A DNA stretch of 64,000 nt from Allosaccharopolyspora coralli (GTDB lineage: Bacteria > Actinomycetota > Actinomycetes > Mycobacteriales > Pseudonocardiaceae), in assembly GCF_009664835.1 (NCBI RefSeq), contig NZ_CP045929.1, positions 2,728,001-2,792,000 of the forward strand, in the 5' to 3' direction. Shown piece by piece: positions 23,555 through 33,286 of this stretch; the stretch's first letter is position 1, and every line of letters begins with the position of its first letter. Below the pieces are notes generated by a model. That model was not told the origin of the DNA. It was given only the letters and a program-made list of their open reading frames with translations, and did no database searches. The translations under genes were made by a program, and so were the position numbers.

Positions 23555-25215
23555 GCTCGCCCTCGCGCGAGCGCGAGACCCGCCGCACGGCCGGAGAAGA
23601 TGCAGCCTCCGAGGAACGTGCCTTCCAGAGCGTTGTAGCCGTGCACACCGCCGCCGCCGAACCCGGCGACCTCCCCTGCCGCGTAGAGGCCGGGCATCGG
23701 CGTGCCGTCCGCGCGCATGACCTGTGAGTCGAGGTTCGTTTCGATCCCACCCAGAGTCTTACGGGTGAGGATGTTCAACCGCACGGCGATCAGCGGGCCG
23801 TGCGCGGGATCGAGGATCTTGTGCGGCTTCACCGCTCGAGCGAGCTTGTCCCCGAGGAACCGGCGGGCGGTGTCGATGGCCTTCAGCTGGGCGTCCTTGC
23901 CGTACTTGTTGTCGAGCTGCCGGTCCCGCGCGAGGATCTGGCGCTCGAGCTCGTCGTGATCGACCTTCGGCCCGCGGGCGATCGAGTTCATGCCGTCGAC
24001 CAGCTCGGCGAGACTGTCGGCGACCACGAAGTCCGCGCCGTGTCGCTTGAACGCCTCCACCGGTCCCGACGCGCCCTTCTGCAGCCTGCTGCTCAGGGTC
24101 AGCTTCGTGTCCTTGCCGGTGATGTCCGGGTTCTGTTCGGATCCGGAGAGGTTGAACTCCTTCTCGATGATCGACTGCGTGAGCACCAGCCACGAGTAGT
24201 CGTGCCCACCCGCCAGAATCGCCTTCATCGTGGAGTTCGTGTCGAAACCGGGAAAGTTCGGCGCAGGCAGCCGACGGCCGTCGGCGTCGAACCACATCGA
24301 GGACGGCCCAGGAATGATCCGGATGGCATGGTCCGGCCAGATCGGGTCCCAGTTCTCGATGCCCTCGGTGTAGTGCCACATGCGGTCGCGGTTGACGATG
24401 TTCGCGCCCGCCTGCTCGCTGATCTGCAGCATCCGGCCGTCGACGTGGGCGGGCACACCGGAAATCAGCTTGTCCGGGCACGGGCCGAGACGATCGGTTG
24501 GCCAGTTGCGCCGGATCAACTCGTGGTTGTGCCCGATGCCGCCTGTGGTCACCACGACCGCCGGAGCCCGCAGCTCGAAATCCTCGACCTTCGTCCGCGA
24601 GGACGCCTCACCCCGTTCGAGGTCGGTCGGTTCCAGCACGGACCCGCGAACGCCGACGACGGCACCGTCCTCGACGACCAGCTCGTCGACCTGGTGCCGG
24701 AACGCGAACGACACCAAACCCCGCGTCTCCCCCGCCAGCACCGGTTCGGCGAACACGCGGACGACTTCGGGACCGGTGCCCCACGTGATGTGGAATCGCG
24801 GCACCGAGTTGCCGTGCCCGTCGGCGGTGCCGTCGCCGCGTTCGGCCCAGCCGACCACCGGCGTCACTCGCAGTCCCAGATCGTGCAGATACTGCCGTTT
24901 CGTCGTCGCCGCGAACTCGACGTAGGCCTGCGCCCATCGACGCGGCCAGGTGTCCTCCCGCTCCCGATCGAACGCGGCGCTGCCCATCCAGTCCTGCATC
25001 GCGAGTTCGTAGGAATCCTTGACGCCGAGCCGCCGCTGCTCGGGTGAGTCCACGAGGAACAGGCCGCCCAACGACCAGTAGGCCTGGCCGCCGAGGTTGC
25101 TCCGGTTCTCCTGATCCACCACGACGACCCGTTTGCCCGCCTTCACGAGCTCGTGGGTCGCCACCAGGCCGGCCAGACCGGCGCCGACCACGATCACATC
25201 GGCTCGTTCCTTCAT
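23551..25215 (-). CDS. FAD-binding dehydrogenase of the ketosteroid dehydrogenase/fumarate reductase family
   Basis: A 554-residue flavoprotein. The N-terminus has the dinucleotide fold VIVVGAGLAGLVATHEL and DQE about 20 residues on; the C-terminus has GLYAAGEVAGFGGGGVHGYNALEGTF (in parts), the second FAD block with a Gly run. Between lies an unusual substrate domain containing WDPIWPDHAIRIIPGPSSMWF. It resembles the mycobacterial Rv0785-type FAD-binding dehydrogenases rather than true KstD. ATG 25215 is preferred over one 12 codons upstream because GGAGGTGGCG precedes it. First gene of an overlapping three-gene operon. Confidence 0.85.
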   Translation of the reverse strand: MKERADVIVVGAGLAGLVATHELVKAGKRVVVVDQENRSNLGGQAYWSLGGLFLVDSPEQRRLGVKDSYELAMQDWMGSAAFDREREDTWPRRWAQAYVEFAATTKRQYLHDLGLRVTPVVGWAERGDGTADGHGNSVPRFHITWGTGPEVVRVFAEPVLAGETRGLVSFAFRHQVDELVVEDGAVVGVRGSVLEPTDLERGEASSRTKVEDFELRAPAVVVTTGGIGHNHELIRRNWPTDRLGPCPDKLISGVPAHVDGRMLQISEQAGANIVNRDRMWHYTEGIENWDPIWPDHAIRIIPGPSSMWFDADGRRLPAPNFPGFDTNSTMKAILAGGHDYSWLVLTQSIIEKEFNLSGSEQNPDITGKDTKLTLSSRLQKGASGPVEAFKRHGADFVVADSLAELVDGMNSIARGPKVDHDELERQILARDRQLDNKYGKDAQLKAIDTARRFLGDKLARAVKPHKILDPAHGPLIAVRLNILTRKTLGGIETNLDSQVMRADGTPMPGLYAAGEVAGFGGGGVHGYNALEGTFLGGCIFSGRAAGLALARGRA

Positions 25216-25396
25216 CGCCACCTCCGGCGGACTCGGTGTGCAGGCAGGCACGACACCGAAGCGTCACCCTGCGCTTCGGCACCGTCGAGGCGATCAGCTT
25301 ATGGCACGAACCTGCCGTCGTGAACGCACAGACCACCGCGTCGGCGCATCCTCGTTACTCAACGATCACGGGCGTTGCCGGATGCGAGAGACGTGG

Positions 25397-27001
25397 TCAG
25401 CTCTGTCGGGCGGCCACGTCGCCGTGCCCCGACGCGGCGGGGCGTACCTCGTGCGCCGGGTCGCTCACGGTCTGACACGAACACGCGCGTTGTTTCTGCC
25501 GCAGCATCTGCCCGTCCGCGGCCTCCAGTGCCTCGGTGATGCTGGGCATGTCGGTCAGCCTCGCCAGCCCGATCGTCACCGACACCGGCGTCCCCGGCAC
25601 GAGCGCGCCCCAATTGCACTCGGCGATCGCCTGCTCCACCCGATGCCGCACTCCGTCCGCGTCCGCCAGTTCCACACCGGGGAGCACGACGACGAACTCG
25701 TCCCCACCGTAACGCGCCACGAAATCCCCGCCGCGGATCGTGCTCGCCAGAATCCCGGCGAGCCGTTGCAGCACGATGTCGCCCGCGAGATGGCCGTGGA
25801 CCGTGTTCACCGCCTTGAACCCGTCCACGTCAACCACGCCCACCACCGCCGTCGCGTCACGGGCGACGAGTTCGGCGACGTAGCGGTCGAAATGCCTGCG
25901 GTTGGGCAGACCGGTCAAGGGGTCGGTCATCGCCTGCGTCACGCACTGCGCGACGACCCGTTGCAGCGCGTCGTGGTCCAGCTGCGTGTTCGTCCCGTCC
26001 AGCAGACGAGCCCGCAACATCGGGGTGGCCTTGTTCGCGGTCCGTACCGCGGACCGGTCGGCCGTCATCGCCGATTTGTGGTCGCCCGCCGCCACGTGAG
26101 CCAGCGCCCGCACCCGATCCAGCTCGGCACCGCCCAGCGTGTACTCCTGCACGGACTCGCCGTGCAACCGGTCGAGCGCGTCGCGCGGCCGTCCGTTCAG
26201 GATCGCCACGCACGCCTCACCGAGCAATCGCAGATCCTGGCCTTCCCACCCGTGGAGATCGGCGAACCCGGTGGGCAGCGCGGCGGTCGCAGCCGAGTGG
26301 TCCTCGACGGAGCCCGTCAGCAGCGCAAGCCGCACCTGCGCGTAGTCGTAGTAGAGCCGCTCGATCGACCACAGCTCGGAGATCGGGAAGCGCCGCGGCC
26401 ACGCGGTCAGGACCTCGCGGAGAGCCGCGATGCAACCGTCGCTGTCGCCGAGCTGGTCCAAGGAGAGCGCGCGCCGGACCCCGATCTCGGGCAACGCATG
26501 GTCTCCTGGGCCGAGCCCGGCACCTCGCGCGCACCGATACGCCTGTTCGGCGGTCTCCAACGCGTGCCCGTGGAAGCCGATGTAGGAGTACGCGACGGCG
26601 AGGTTGTGCCACGCGTTGGCGGCTTCGACCGTCGGCGTTTCCACCTGGTTGAGTTCCCGGGAACTCTGCACGAGATGCCGCACCGCGCGGTCCATCGATT
26701 CCTGCGACGGGATCGTGCCCGCGAGGGCGTAGAGATCACCTCGGACCGTGGGAGCCTTGAGTCCGTCGATCAGCGCGAACGCCCGGTCGAGATGCGGGGG
26801 ACACTCGTCGTGCCGCCCCAGGTTCAGCAACGCGGCGATCACCATGACCAGGGCGCGGGCGCCCGTGTGCGGATCAACCGCCCGATCGGCCAGCCGCGAG
26901 GCGAAATGCACGACCCCCTCGTGGTCGCCGACGCTGAACAGTCGACGCGCCTCGCCGAACGCGTCCTCGTCTCGCTCGAACTCCTGGTGAAGTGGTGTCA
27001 C
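25397..27001 (-). CDS. Diguanylate cyclase (GGDEF) with TPR-like sensory region
   Basis: A 534-residue protein. Residues 1-360 are helical repeats in the style of tetratricopeptides (many Ala/Leu-rich helices, for example NAWHNLAVAYSYIGFHGHAL). The C-terminal 160 residues form a GGDEF domain: DPLTGLPNRRHFDR, VVDVDGFKAVNTVHGH and the signature ARYGGDEFVV. The active-site GGDEF sequence is intact, so c-di-GMP synthesis is expected; an inhibitory RxxD is not obvious. A C-terminal QKQRACSC adds two cysteines. The start is a GTG at 27001. Confidence 0.85.
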   Translation of the reverse strand: MTPLHQEFERDEDAFGEARRLFSVGDHEGVVHFASRLADRAVDPHTGARALVMVIAALLNLGRHDECPPHLDRAFALIDGLKAPTVRGDLYALAGTIPSQESMDRAVRHLVQSSRELNQVETPTVEAANAWHNLAVAYSYIGFHGHALETAEQAYRCARGAGLGPGDHALPEIGVRRALSLDQLGDSDGCIAALREVLTAWPRRFPISELWSIERLYYDYAQVRLALLTGSVEDHSAATAALPTGFADLHGWEGQDLRLLGEACVAILNGRPRDALDRLHGESVQEYTLGGAELDRVRALAHVAAGDHKSAMTADRSAVRTANKATPMLRARLLDGTNTQLDHDALQRVVAQCVTQAMTDPLTGLPNRRHFDRYVAELVARDATAVVGVVDVDGFKAVNTVHGHLAGDIVLQRLAGILASTIRGGDFVARYGGDEFVVVLPGVELADADGVRHRVEQAIAECNWGALVPGTPVSVTIGLARLTDMPSITEALEAADGQMLRQKQRACSCQTVSDPAHEVRPAASGHGDVAARQS

Positions 27002-27352
27002 ACGCCTGGTTCCCCTCAGCCCAGACCCACACCGTACTCCCGCGCGGTGCGGCGTTCAATGAACGCCGGAGCACCCAGGTAGGCAGAGTGATCAGGACGG
27101 TACGGATACGGCGTCACCCTCGGCGCAGGCAGTACCGGACCGTCCAGTGGCTCCGTGTGGCGTCTACGTGCGCGCAGTGAGCATTCGCAAGCGCGAGATC
27201 ATCGACTGAACATCGGTCGTGTCGAGAACTCCGAACCCACGCCGGAGTGCTTGCGGGACTCCGCACTCCGTCGAGATCGAACCGGTATTCCTCGCCTGAT
27301 CGTCTTCTCGTAGAGTGATGCCTCCAACACGCACCTGTGGAAGGACCGCCCC
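27002..27352. other. Intergenic region between divergent genes
   Basis: No gene is seen in 351 bases. A 7-bp inverted pair GGAGTGC (27244-27250) and GCACTCC (27263-27269) lies about 90 bases before the methyltransferase start, and TAGAGT near 27312 could be its -10 box. Confidence 0.4.
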
Positions 27353-28180
27353 ATGAGCGAACCCGCCCCGCGCGAGCCCGTGGGCGTTGACAGCACACGC
27401 GCCAGCATCGCCCGCGTCTACGATGCGATGCTCAACGGCAAGGACAACTACGCCATCGACCGCGAGGTCAAGCAGCAGCTGCTTGAGGCGGCACCTCAGA
27501 TGGAGACGATCGCCCGGGACAACCGGGAGTGGTTGATCCGGGTGACCCGGTTCCTCGCGGGCACCGTCGGCATCGAACAGTTCCTCGACTGCGGTTCGGG
27601 GCTGCCCGCCGCCGAGAACACCCACGAAGCCGCTGCGCGTCTCAACCTCGACACCAAAGTCGTCTACGTGGACAACGACCCCGTGGTGTCCGCGCACGGG
27701 CGTGCGTTGCTCGACGAGGGAACGAACGGGTTCTTCGCAACAGCCGATCTCACCCGTCCCGACGAGGTGTACGGGAACCCGCTCGTCGCGCGCACCCTCG
27801 ACCTCACGCAGCCGACCGCCTTGATGCAGGTCTCCACGCTGCACCATGTCGCCGACGACCACGACCCGGTCGCGATCATGCAATCCTACGTGGACAACCT
27901 TCCCTCCGGCAGCTACGTCGCGATCACCCACTTCTACGACCCAGAAGATGGCGGCCCGCTGTCGGCACTGGCCTCCGAACTGGAGGAGATCGCCAGCAGC
28001 GGGCCGATGGGCTCGGGTTTCTTCCGCACACGGGACCAGATCGAGGCGATGTTCTGCGGCCTCGAGTTCGTCAACCCCGGTTTGCAGTTACTGCCGGACT
28101 GGTGGCCGGACGGCCCGCGCACCAAGCCTCTGTTCGACGTACAACGGCTGATCCTCGGCGGAGTCGCCCGCAAACCCTGA
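27353..28180 (+). CDS. SAM-dependent methyltransferase, DUF574 (PF04672) family
   Basis: A 275-residue protein. The family signature is seen early: RASIARVYDAMLNGKDNYAIDRE (read in parts), then QFLDCGSGLP as the SAM motif I and VVYVDNDPVV as motif II; the later block ALMQVSTLHHVADDHDP is also conserved. This actinobacterial family is abundant in Streptomyces and relatives; targets are mostly unknown. The ATG has GGAAGG upstream. It stands alone and is followed by a strong terminator hairpin. Confidence 0.9.
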   Translation: MSEPAPREPVGVDSTRASIARVYDAMLNGKDNYAIDREVKQQLLEAAPQMETIARDNREWLIRVTRFLAGTVGIEQFLDCGSGLPAAENTHEAAARLNLDTKVVYVDNDPVVSAHGRALLDEGTNGFFATADLTRPDEVYGNPLVARTLDLTQPTALMQVSTLHHVADDHDPVAIMQSYVDNLPSGSYVAITHFYDPEDGGPLSALASELEEIASSGPMGSGFFRTRDQIEAMFCGLEFVNPGLQLLPDWWPDGPRTKPLFDVQRLILGGVARKP

Positions 28181-28199
28181 TGCGCGATCCGATCGCACA

Positions 28200-28243
28200 A
28201 CGAAGCGGCGGTGCCCTGCCTCTGGTCGGCACCGCCGCTTCGT
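28200..28243 (+). terminator. Intrinsic terminator hairpin after the DUF574 gene
   Basis: ACGAAGCGGCGGTGCC (28200-28215) pairs perfectly with GGCACCGCCGCTTCGT (28228-28243), a 16-bp stem and 12-base loop, starting 20 bases after the stop codon. There is no T tract, as is usual for high-GC actinobacteria. Confidence 0.8.
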
Positions 28244-28408
28244 GCGCGACGGCACAACTCTCGCTCCCTGCGCCGAACAGCGCAAATGGCGTCCCCCGTT
28301 CAGTCCACTGTGCTCGGCTCGTTGGTTTGTTTCTCACTGTATGCATTGTCGGTGTGTTGTCGACCTGGCAGCGTGACAGCTCGTCGTGACCGCACACGAG
28401 GAGCACCC

Positions 28409-29365
28409 ATGACACGCACCCGCACACTTCGATTACTCGCCCTGTCCGCCGCCGTCTCGCTCGGCCTGGTCGTGTCCCCTGCCCACGCTGCCGAATCGCC
28501 GGAACAGGCGGACCCGTTCAGCATCGTCGTCCTTCCGGACACCCAGTACTCGTCGGAGAGCTACCCCGCGGCGTTCGATGCCCAAGGCCGGTGGATCAAG
28601 GACAACAAGGACAGCCGCAACATCACCTACGCCCTGCACGCGGGAGACGTCGTCGACGACTCCGACCAGGACGGTCAATGGACGACGGCCTCCAACGCGA
28701 TGGGCTGGCTGGACGGCAACGTTCCCTACATCATCGGCGTCGGCAACCACGACATGGACGCCATGCCCAACGGTGACGATCCGGAAAACGTCCGCGACGC
28801 CACGGCATTCAACAAGAACTTCCCCGTGAGCAAGTTCGAGAGCCTGCCCTCCTTCGGCGGCTCTTACCCGGAAGGACAGAACGACAACAGCTACCACACC
28901 TTCTCGGCGGGCGGCACCGACTGGCTCGTGCTGTCACTGAAGTACGTGCCCACCGACAAGGAACTCGACTGGGGCAACCAGGTCATCGCCGACCACCCCA
29001 ACCACCAGGTCATGGTCCTCACGCACTCGTACCAGAAGGGCGAACAGAAGACCGAGGATGGCAAGCGAATCTGGTCGGAACTGGTCAGCAAGCACGCGAA
29101 CGTCTCGTTCGTCTTCTCCGGCCACCACGTCGCGGCCGGCATGATCGAGGAGAAGGGCGACAACGGCAACACCGTCTATCAGATCCAGGCCGACTACCAG
29201 GACAAGAACAAGCTCGACCCGAACAGCTTCTTCCGTGTCATGGACTTCGACCCCGCGGCCGAGACGGTGTCGGTGGAGACCTACTCCCCCTACCTCGACG
29301 CGAACAAGGACGACGCCGCCAACGAGTTCGTCATCAAGGACTTCGATTTCCTGCCCGCCAACTGA
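28409..29365 (+). CDS. Secreted calcineurin-like metallophosphoesterase
   Basis: A 318-residue protein. Residues 1-27 are a Sec signal peptide (basic MTRTRTLR, hydrophobic LLALSAAVSLGLVV, cleavage at AHA/AE). Metal-binding motifs follow in order: VLPDTQ, HAGDVVDDSDQ, GVGNHDMD, LTHSYQK and SGHHV, the dinuclear calcineurin-like centre. The ATG at 28409 has GAGGAG upstream; the longer frame begins inside the preceding terminator and is rejected. The product is extracellular or cell-wall associated and would hydrolyse phosphate esters; its substrate is not evident. Confidence 0.9.
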   Translation: MTRTRTLRLLALSAAVSLGLVVSPAHAAESPEQADPFSIVVLPDTQYSSESYPAAFDAQGRWIKDNKDSRNITYALHAGDVVDDSDQDGQWTTASNAMGWLDGNVPYIIGVGNHDMDAMPNGDDPENVRDATAFNKNFPVSKFESLPSFGGSYPEGQNDNSYHTFSAGGTDWLVLSLKYVPTDKELDWGNQVIADHPNHQVMVLTHSYQKGEQKTEDGKRIWSELVSKHANVSFVFSGHHVAAGMIEEKGDNGNTVYQIQADYQDKNKLDPNSFFRVMDFDPAAETVSVETYSPYLDANKDDAANEFVIKDFDFLPAN

Positions 29366-29407
29366 CGAGCCCACTCGCCACGCCGGAGCCGACGGTCCAC
29401 GATGATG

Positions 29408-29461
29408 AACGCCCCGGCGCGAAGCCCGGATCCCTCGGATCCTGCGTCGCGCCGGGGCGTT
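29408..29461. terminator. Bidirectional terminator between convergent genes
   Basis: AACGCCCCGGCGCGA (29408-29422) and TCGCGCCGGGGCGTT (29447-29461) form a 15-bp perfect stem between the phosphoesterase and korB ends. Confidence 0.8.
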
Positions 29462-29487
29462 CTGTTCGTTCGAGGATTCGGAACCGC

Positions 29488-30549
29488 TCAGATCGTCCAG
29501 GTGTCGCGACCCGTGAGCAGGCTCTGCAGGTCCGGCGGCGAACTCTGCGCCGCTTCCGCGGTCTGAGCCCGCACCAAGTCGTCGTAAACCGGGCGCTGCG
29601 TCGCGCGGAACACACCCGTCACCGTCGGGTCGAGATCCTGACCACCGAGACGGGACAGCGCGAACGCGAACGAGGAGTCCGCACGCTCGGCGTCGTGCAC
29701 CACGATCGCCGAGGAGTCGACGTCGGAGCTCTTGGCGATCGTGAGCTCACCGTCGTCGTCACGGACCACGCACCGCTGCTCGCCCTCGGGCCCGAACACG
29801 ATCGGCTCCCCGTGGCGCAGCGGAATGATGCGGCGCTGCTTCTCGTCGTTGTCCTTGAGGACGTCGAACGCGCCGTCGTTGAAGATCGGGCAGTTCTGGT
29901 AGATCTCCACCAGAGCGCTACCCCGGTGTTCGGCGGCGGCCTGCAACGTCTCCGTCACGTGCGCACGGTCGGAATCCAGCGTGCGCGCCACGAAACTCGC
30001 CTCGGCACCCAGCGCCAGGGACACCGGGTTGAACGGATGGTCGACCGAGCCTGCCGGGGTCGACTTGGTGACCTTGCCGACCTCACTGGTCGGCGAGTAC
30101 TGGCCCTTCGTCAGTCCGTAGATCCGGTTGTTGAACAACAGGATCTTGAGGTTGACGTTGCGCCGCAACGCGTGGATCAGGTGGTTGCCGCCGATGGAGA
30201 GCGCGTCGCCGTCACCGGTGACCACCCACACCGACAGGTCCTCCCGCGAGGCCGCCAGGCCGGTCGCGATGGCGGGCGCACGCCCGTGGATGGAGTGCAT
30301 CCCGTAGGTGTTCATGTAGTACGGGAACCGCGAGGAACAGCCGATCCCCGAGACGAACACGATGTTCTCGCGCTTGAGCCCGAGCGAGGGCAGGAAACTC
30401 TGCACCGCGTTGAGCACGATGTAGTCACCGCAGCCCGGGCACCAGCGCACTTCCTGGTCGGACTTGTAGTCCTTCGCCTTCTGCTGCTCGTCGGTGGTCG
30501 GAACACCGGCCAGGCCGCCCGGTGTGGGGAGTCCGAGGTCGGTCGTCAC
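29488..30549 (-). CDS. korB: 2-oxoacid:ferredoxin oxidoreductase, beta subunit
   Basis: A 353-residue protein. The CPGCGDY cluster near residue 38, SGIGCSSRFPYY, and the thiamine diphosphate/Mg motif GDGDALSIGGNH with NNRIYGLTKGQYSP define the beta subunit of 2-oxoglutarate (or other 2-oxoacid):ferredoxin oxidoreductase. It converts 2-oxoacid plus CoA to acyl-CoA with electrons to ferredoxin; in mycobacteria KorAB supplies an alternative to the 2-oxoglutarate dehydrogenase complex. The GTG start overlaps the korA stop as GTGA. Confidence 0.95.
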   Translation of the reverse strand: MTTDLGLPTPGGLAGVPTTDEQQKAKDYKSDQEVRWCPGCGDYIVLNAVQSFLPSLGLKRENIVFVSGIGCSSRFPYYMNTYGMHSIHGRAPAIATGLAASREDLSVWVVTGDGDALSIGGNHLIHALRRNVNLKILLFNNRIYGLTKGQYSPTSEVGKVTKSTPAGSVDHPFNPVSLALGAEASFVARTLDSDRAHVTETLQAAAEHRGSALVEIYQNCPIFNDGAFDVLKDNDEKQRRIIPLRHGEPIVFGPEGEQRCVVRDDDGELTIAKSSDVDSSAIVVHDAERADSSFAFALSRLGGQDLDPTVTGVFRATQRPVYDDLVRAQTAEAAQSSPPDLQSLLTGRDTWTI

Positions 30550-32447
30550 GCCGTCACCCCCTGAACGAAGTCGGTCAGCACGTTCTCCAGCTCCTCCGCG
30601 CGGAACGGCAGGCCTTCCACCTTGGTGTGACTGATCGCGTCCACCAGGTACCGGGCCCGCAGCAGCATCGCCAGCTGCCCCATGTTCATCTCCGGCACGA
30701 TCACTTTGTCGTAGCGCCGCAGCACCTCGCCGAGGTTGCCCGGCATCGGGTTCAGGTAGCGCAGGTGTGCTTGCGCGACACGCATGCCCTTGCTGCGCAC
30801 CCGCCTGCAGGCCGCGCCGATCGGGCCGAACGACGAGCCCCACCCGAGGACGAGCACGTCGGCGGCGCCGGACGGGTCGTCGACCTCGATGTCGGGGACC
30901 TCGATACCGTCCACCTTGGACTGACGGAGCCGCACCATGCGGTCGTGGTTGCTCGGGTCGTAGGAGATGTGGCCGGGGCCGTCGGCCTTCTCCAGACCGC
31001 CGACGCGGTGTTCCACCCCCGGCGTACCGGGCACGGCCCACTCCCGCGCAAGAGTCTCCGGGTCCCGCAGGTACGGCCAGAACTCACCCGAGCCATCCGG
31101 AGCGTTCGGCTCGGTCGCGAACGACACGCGAAGGTCGGGCAGGTCGGCCACGTCCGGGATCATCCACGGCTCCGAGCCGTTGGCGACCGCACCGTCCGAG
31201 AGCAGCAGCACCGGCGTCCGGTAGCGCAACGCGATCCGGGCGGCCTCGAGCGCCACGTCGAAGCAGTCCGACGGCGAGCAGGGTGCGATCACCGGCACCG
31301 GCGACTCGCCGTTGCGGCCGTAGAGCGCCTGCAACAGGTCGGCCTGCTCGGTCTTGGTCGGCAGACCGGTCGACGGGCCGCCCCGCTGGATGTCGCAGAT
31401 CAGCAGCGGCAGTTCGAGCGTGACCGCCAGACCGATCGTCTCCGACTTCAGCGCGAGGCCCGGTCCGGAGGTCGTCGTCACGCCCAACGCACCGCCGAAC
31501 GCGGCACCGAGCGCGGCACCGACCCCGGCGATCTCGTCCTCTGCCTGGAACGAGGTCACGCCGAAGTTCTTGTGCTTGGAGAGCTCGTGGAGCACGTCCG
31601 AGGCGGGGGTGATCGGATAGCTGCCCAGGAACAGATCGAGCCCGCTGCAGTGCCCGGCGGAGACCAGGCCGTAGGCGAGCGCCGCGTTGCCGGTGATCTG
31701 CCGGTAGGTGCCTTCCGGCAGCGTGGCCGGGGCGACCTCGTAGGTCACCGCGAACGACTCGGTGGTCTCGCCGTAGTTCCATCCGGCCCGGAACGCCAGC
31801 ACGTTCGCCTCGGCCACGTCCGGCTTCTTGGCGAACTTCTCGCGCAGGAACGCCTCGGTGCCCTCGGTGGGCCGGTGGTACATCCACGACAGCAGGCCGA
31901 GCGCGAACATGTTCTTCGCCCGCTCGGCCTCCTTGCGCGAGAGGCCGGTCGGCTCCACGGCGCCCTTGGTCAACTCCGTCATGGAGACCTGGTGCACCTG
32001 ATAGCGCTCCAGGTCGGGAGTCTCCAGCGGGTTCGACTCGTAGCCGACCTTGGTCAGGTTCCGCTTGGTGAACTCGTCGATGTTGACGATCAGGATCCCG
32101 CCGTGCGGCAGGTCGCCGATGTTGGCTTTGAGGGCCGCGGGGTTCATCGCCACGAGCACGTCCGGCCGGTCGCCGGGCGTGAGGATGTCGTAGTCGGCGA
32201 AGTGCAGCTGGAAGCTGGACACACCGGGCAGCGTCCCGGCGGGCGCGCGAATCTCCGCGGGGAAGTTCGGCAGCGTCGCCAGGTCGTTGCCGAACGCGGC
32301 CGCTTCCGAGGTGAACCGGTCGCCGGTCAGCTGCATGCCGTCGCCGGAGTCCCCGGCGAACCGAATCACCACGCGGCTGACCTGCACGGCTTCCTCGCCG
32401 GAGCCGTTCACCGGCTGAGCGGCGTGCTGCCCGTTCGTCGTCACCAC
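30546..32447 (-). CDS. korA: 2-oxoacid:ferredoxin oxidoreductase, alpha (fused gamma-alpha) subunit
   Basis: A 633-residue protein. The N-terminal gamma domain begins VVIRFAGDSGDGMQLTGDRF and the alpha domain has GNAALAYGLVSAGH, SYPITPASDVLHELS, FQAEDEIAGVGAALGA and TTTSGPGLALKSE, ending in a C-terminal domain with VPEMNMGQLAMLLR. Fused gamma-alpha is normal for actinobacterial KorA. Start: GTG at 32447 (or 32444), because the upstream frame is Arg-rich and unlike the family; no strong ribosome site is seen. Forms a complex with KorB immediately downstream. Confidence 0.9.
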   Translation of the reverse strand: MVTTNGQHAAQPVNGSGEEAVQVSRVVIRFAGDSGDGMQLTGDRFTSEAAAFGNDLATLPNFPAEIRAPAGTLPGVSSFQLHFADYDILTPGDRPDVLVAMNPAALKANIGDLPHGGILIVNIDEFTKRNLTKVGYESNPLETPDLERYQVHQVSMTELTKGAVEPTGLSRKEAERAKNMFALGLLSWMYHRPTEGTEAFLREKFAKKPDVAEANVLAFRAGWNYGETTESFAVTYEVAPATLPEGTYRQITGNAALAYGLVSAGHCSGLDLFLGSYPITPASDVLHELSKHKNFGVTSFQAEDEIAGVGAALGAAFGGALGVTTTSGPGLALKSETIGLAVTLELPLLICDIQRGGPSTGLPTKTEQADLLQALYGRNGESPVPVIAPCSPSDCFDVALEAARIALRYRTPVLLLSDGAVANGSEPWMIPDVADLPDLRVSFATEPNAPDGSGEFWPYLRDPETLAREWAVPGTPGVEHRVGGLEKADGPGHISYDPSNHDRMVRLRQSKVDGIEVPDIEVDDPSGAADVLVLGWGSSFGPIGAACRRVRSKGMRVAQAHLRYLNPMPGNLGEVLRRYDKVIVPEMNMGQLAMLLRARYLVDAISHTKVEGLPFRAEELENVLTDFVQGVTA

Positions 32448-33286
32448 TGGACCAGTGCCCTTTCGCCGTGCGGAGAAACTTCTTCTTCCACCACGCGCAC
32501 GATACAACCTCCCGCAGTCGCTCCTACTCGCAGTAGCCCCCGGGATCGACGCGTTGTCCGCTGACAGGATACGCGCGGTCCCGGGTCCGACGAGGAATTC
32601 TCCCCGGTCCATCGTGAGTCGATTTCGCGAGGTGATCGCGAAGTCGACTCGCCTCCGTTGTCGCGTTGTTCCGAAGAAATGCACCGAGGGAAACACTTTT
32701 CGACCATCCGTGAACCGCACAGGAACGAGGGAATGACCGACTCGCGAACGGATCGGCACGACCATCCCCGCATGGAACCGACGCGCGCGCCGGGATGACG
32801 ATCGCGACCGCACGTGGCTCTCGCACGCCCCTCCGTCTTCACGCCGCCTGCGGGACCGCACCGCAGCGCGCAGACTCGACCCGTTGATGCCCCGGCATAA
32901 CGAGGACGCGACCCGCCGGACAAACCGAGGGAGAATGATCGAGCGCGCTGCACCGTGTCTCCGGTTCCGTGCGCGCGACCGTCCACCCTCACATCGGAAA
33001 CCCCCGACCGGAACGTCGGGCAGCATTCCTCTGTGTTCCGGAAATTCATACCCGCCGCACCTCTCTCGTCATACTCTGTCTCGCCCACGAACTGTTCGCC
33101 CGGGAGGCCGACGAAATCAATTCCGCGTACGCTCGCTCAATTTTTCCCGAAGCCCTATGAGTTACGTCACAAAGCGGTCACATCCGCCTTCGTTCCCACT
33201 TCGCAGGATTTTCCGATGAAGTCCACACGATTCAGCGACGTCCACAGAGTGAGACCGCCTCGGTGCGGACCTCACCGGGTGGTGGT
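32448..33286. other. Long intergenic region without a convincing gene
   Basis: These 839 bases lie between the korA start and an SDR stop, both genes being on the minus strand. Open frames on either strand are Arg/Ser-rich and show no family features. The part around 33,000-33,230 is noticeably richer in A and T than its surroundings. It should hold the korAB promoter; I could not assign one. A hairpin at 33249-33275 may end the SDR transcript. Confidence 0.5.
33249..33275 (-). terminator. Possible terminator hairpin after the SDR gene
   Basis: GTGAG plus CCGC pair with GCGG plus CTCAC around a CTCGGT loop, with one and two unpaired bases between the stem halves. It lies 12 bases beyond the SDR stop at 33287. 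Confidence 0.5.

Noticed and set aside
23551-25215. True 3-ketosteroid delta1-dehydrogenase (KstD)
   Set aside because: The substrate domain and C-terminal block differ and resemble Rv0785-type FAD dehydrogenases; it lies outside the KstR regulon and has no operator nearby.
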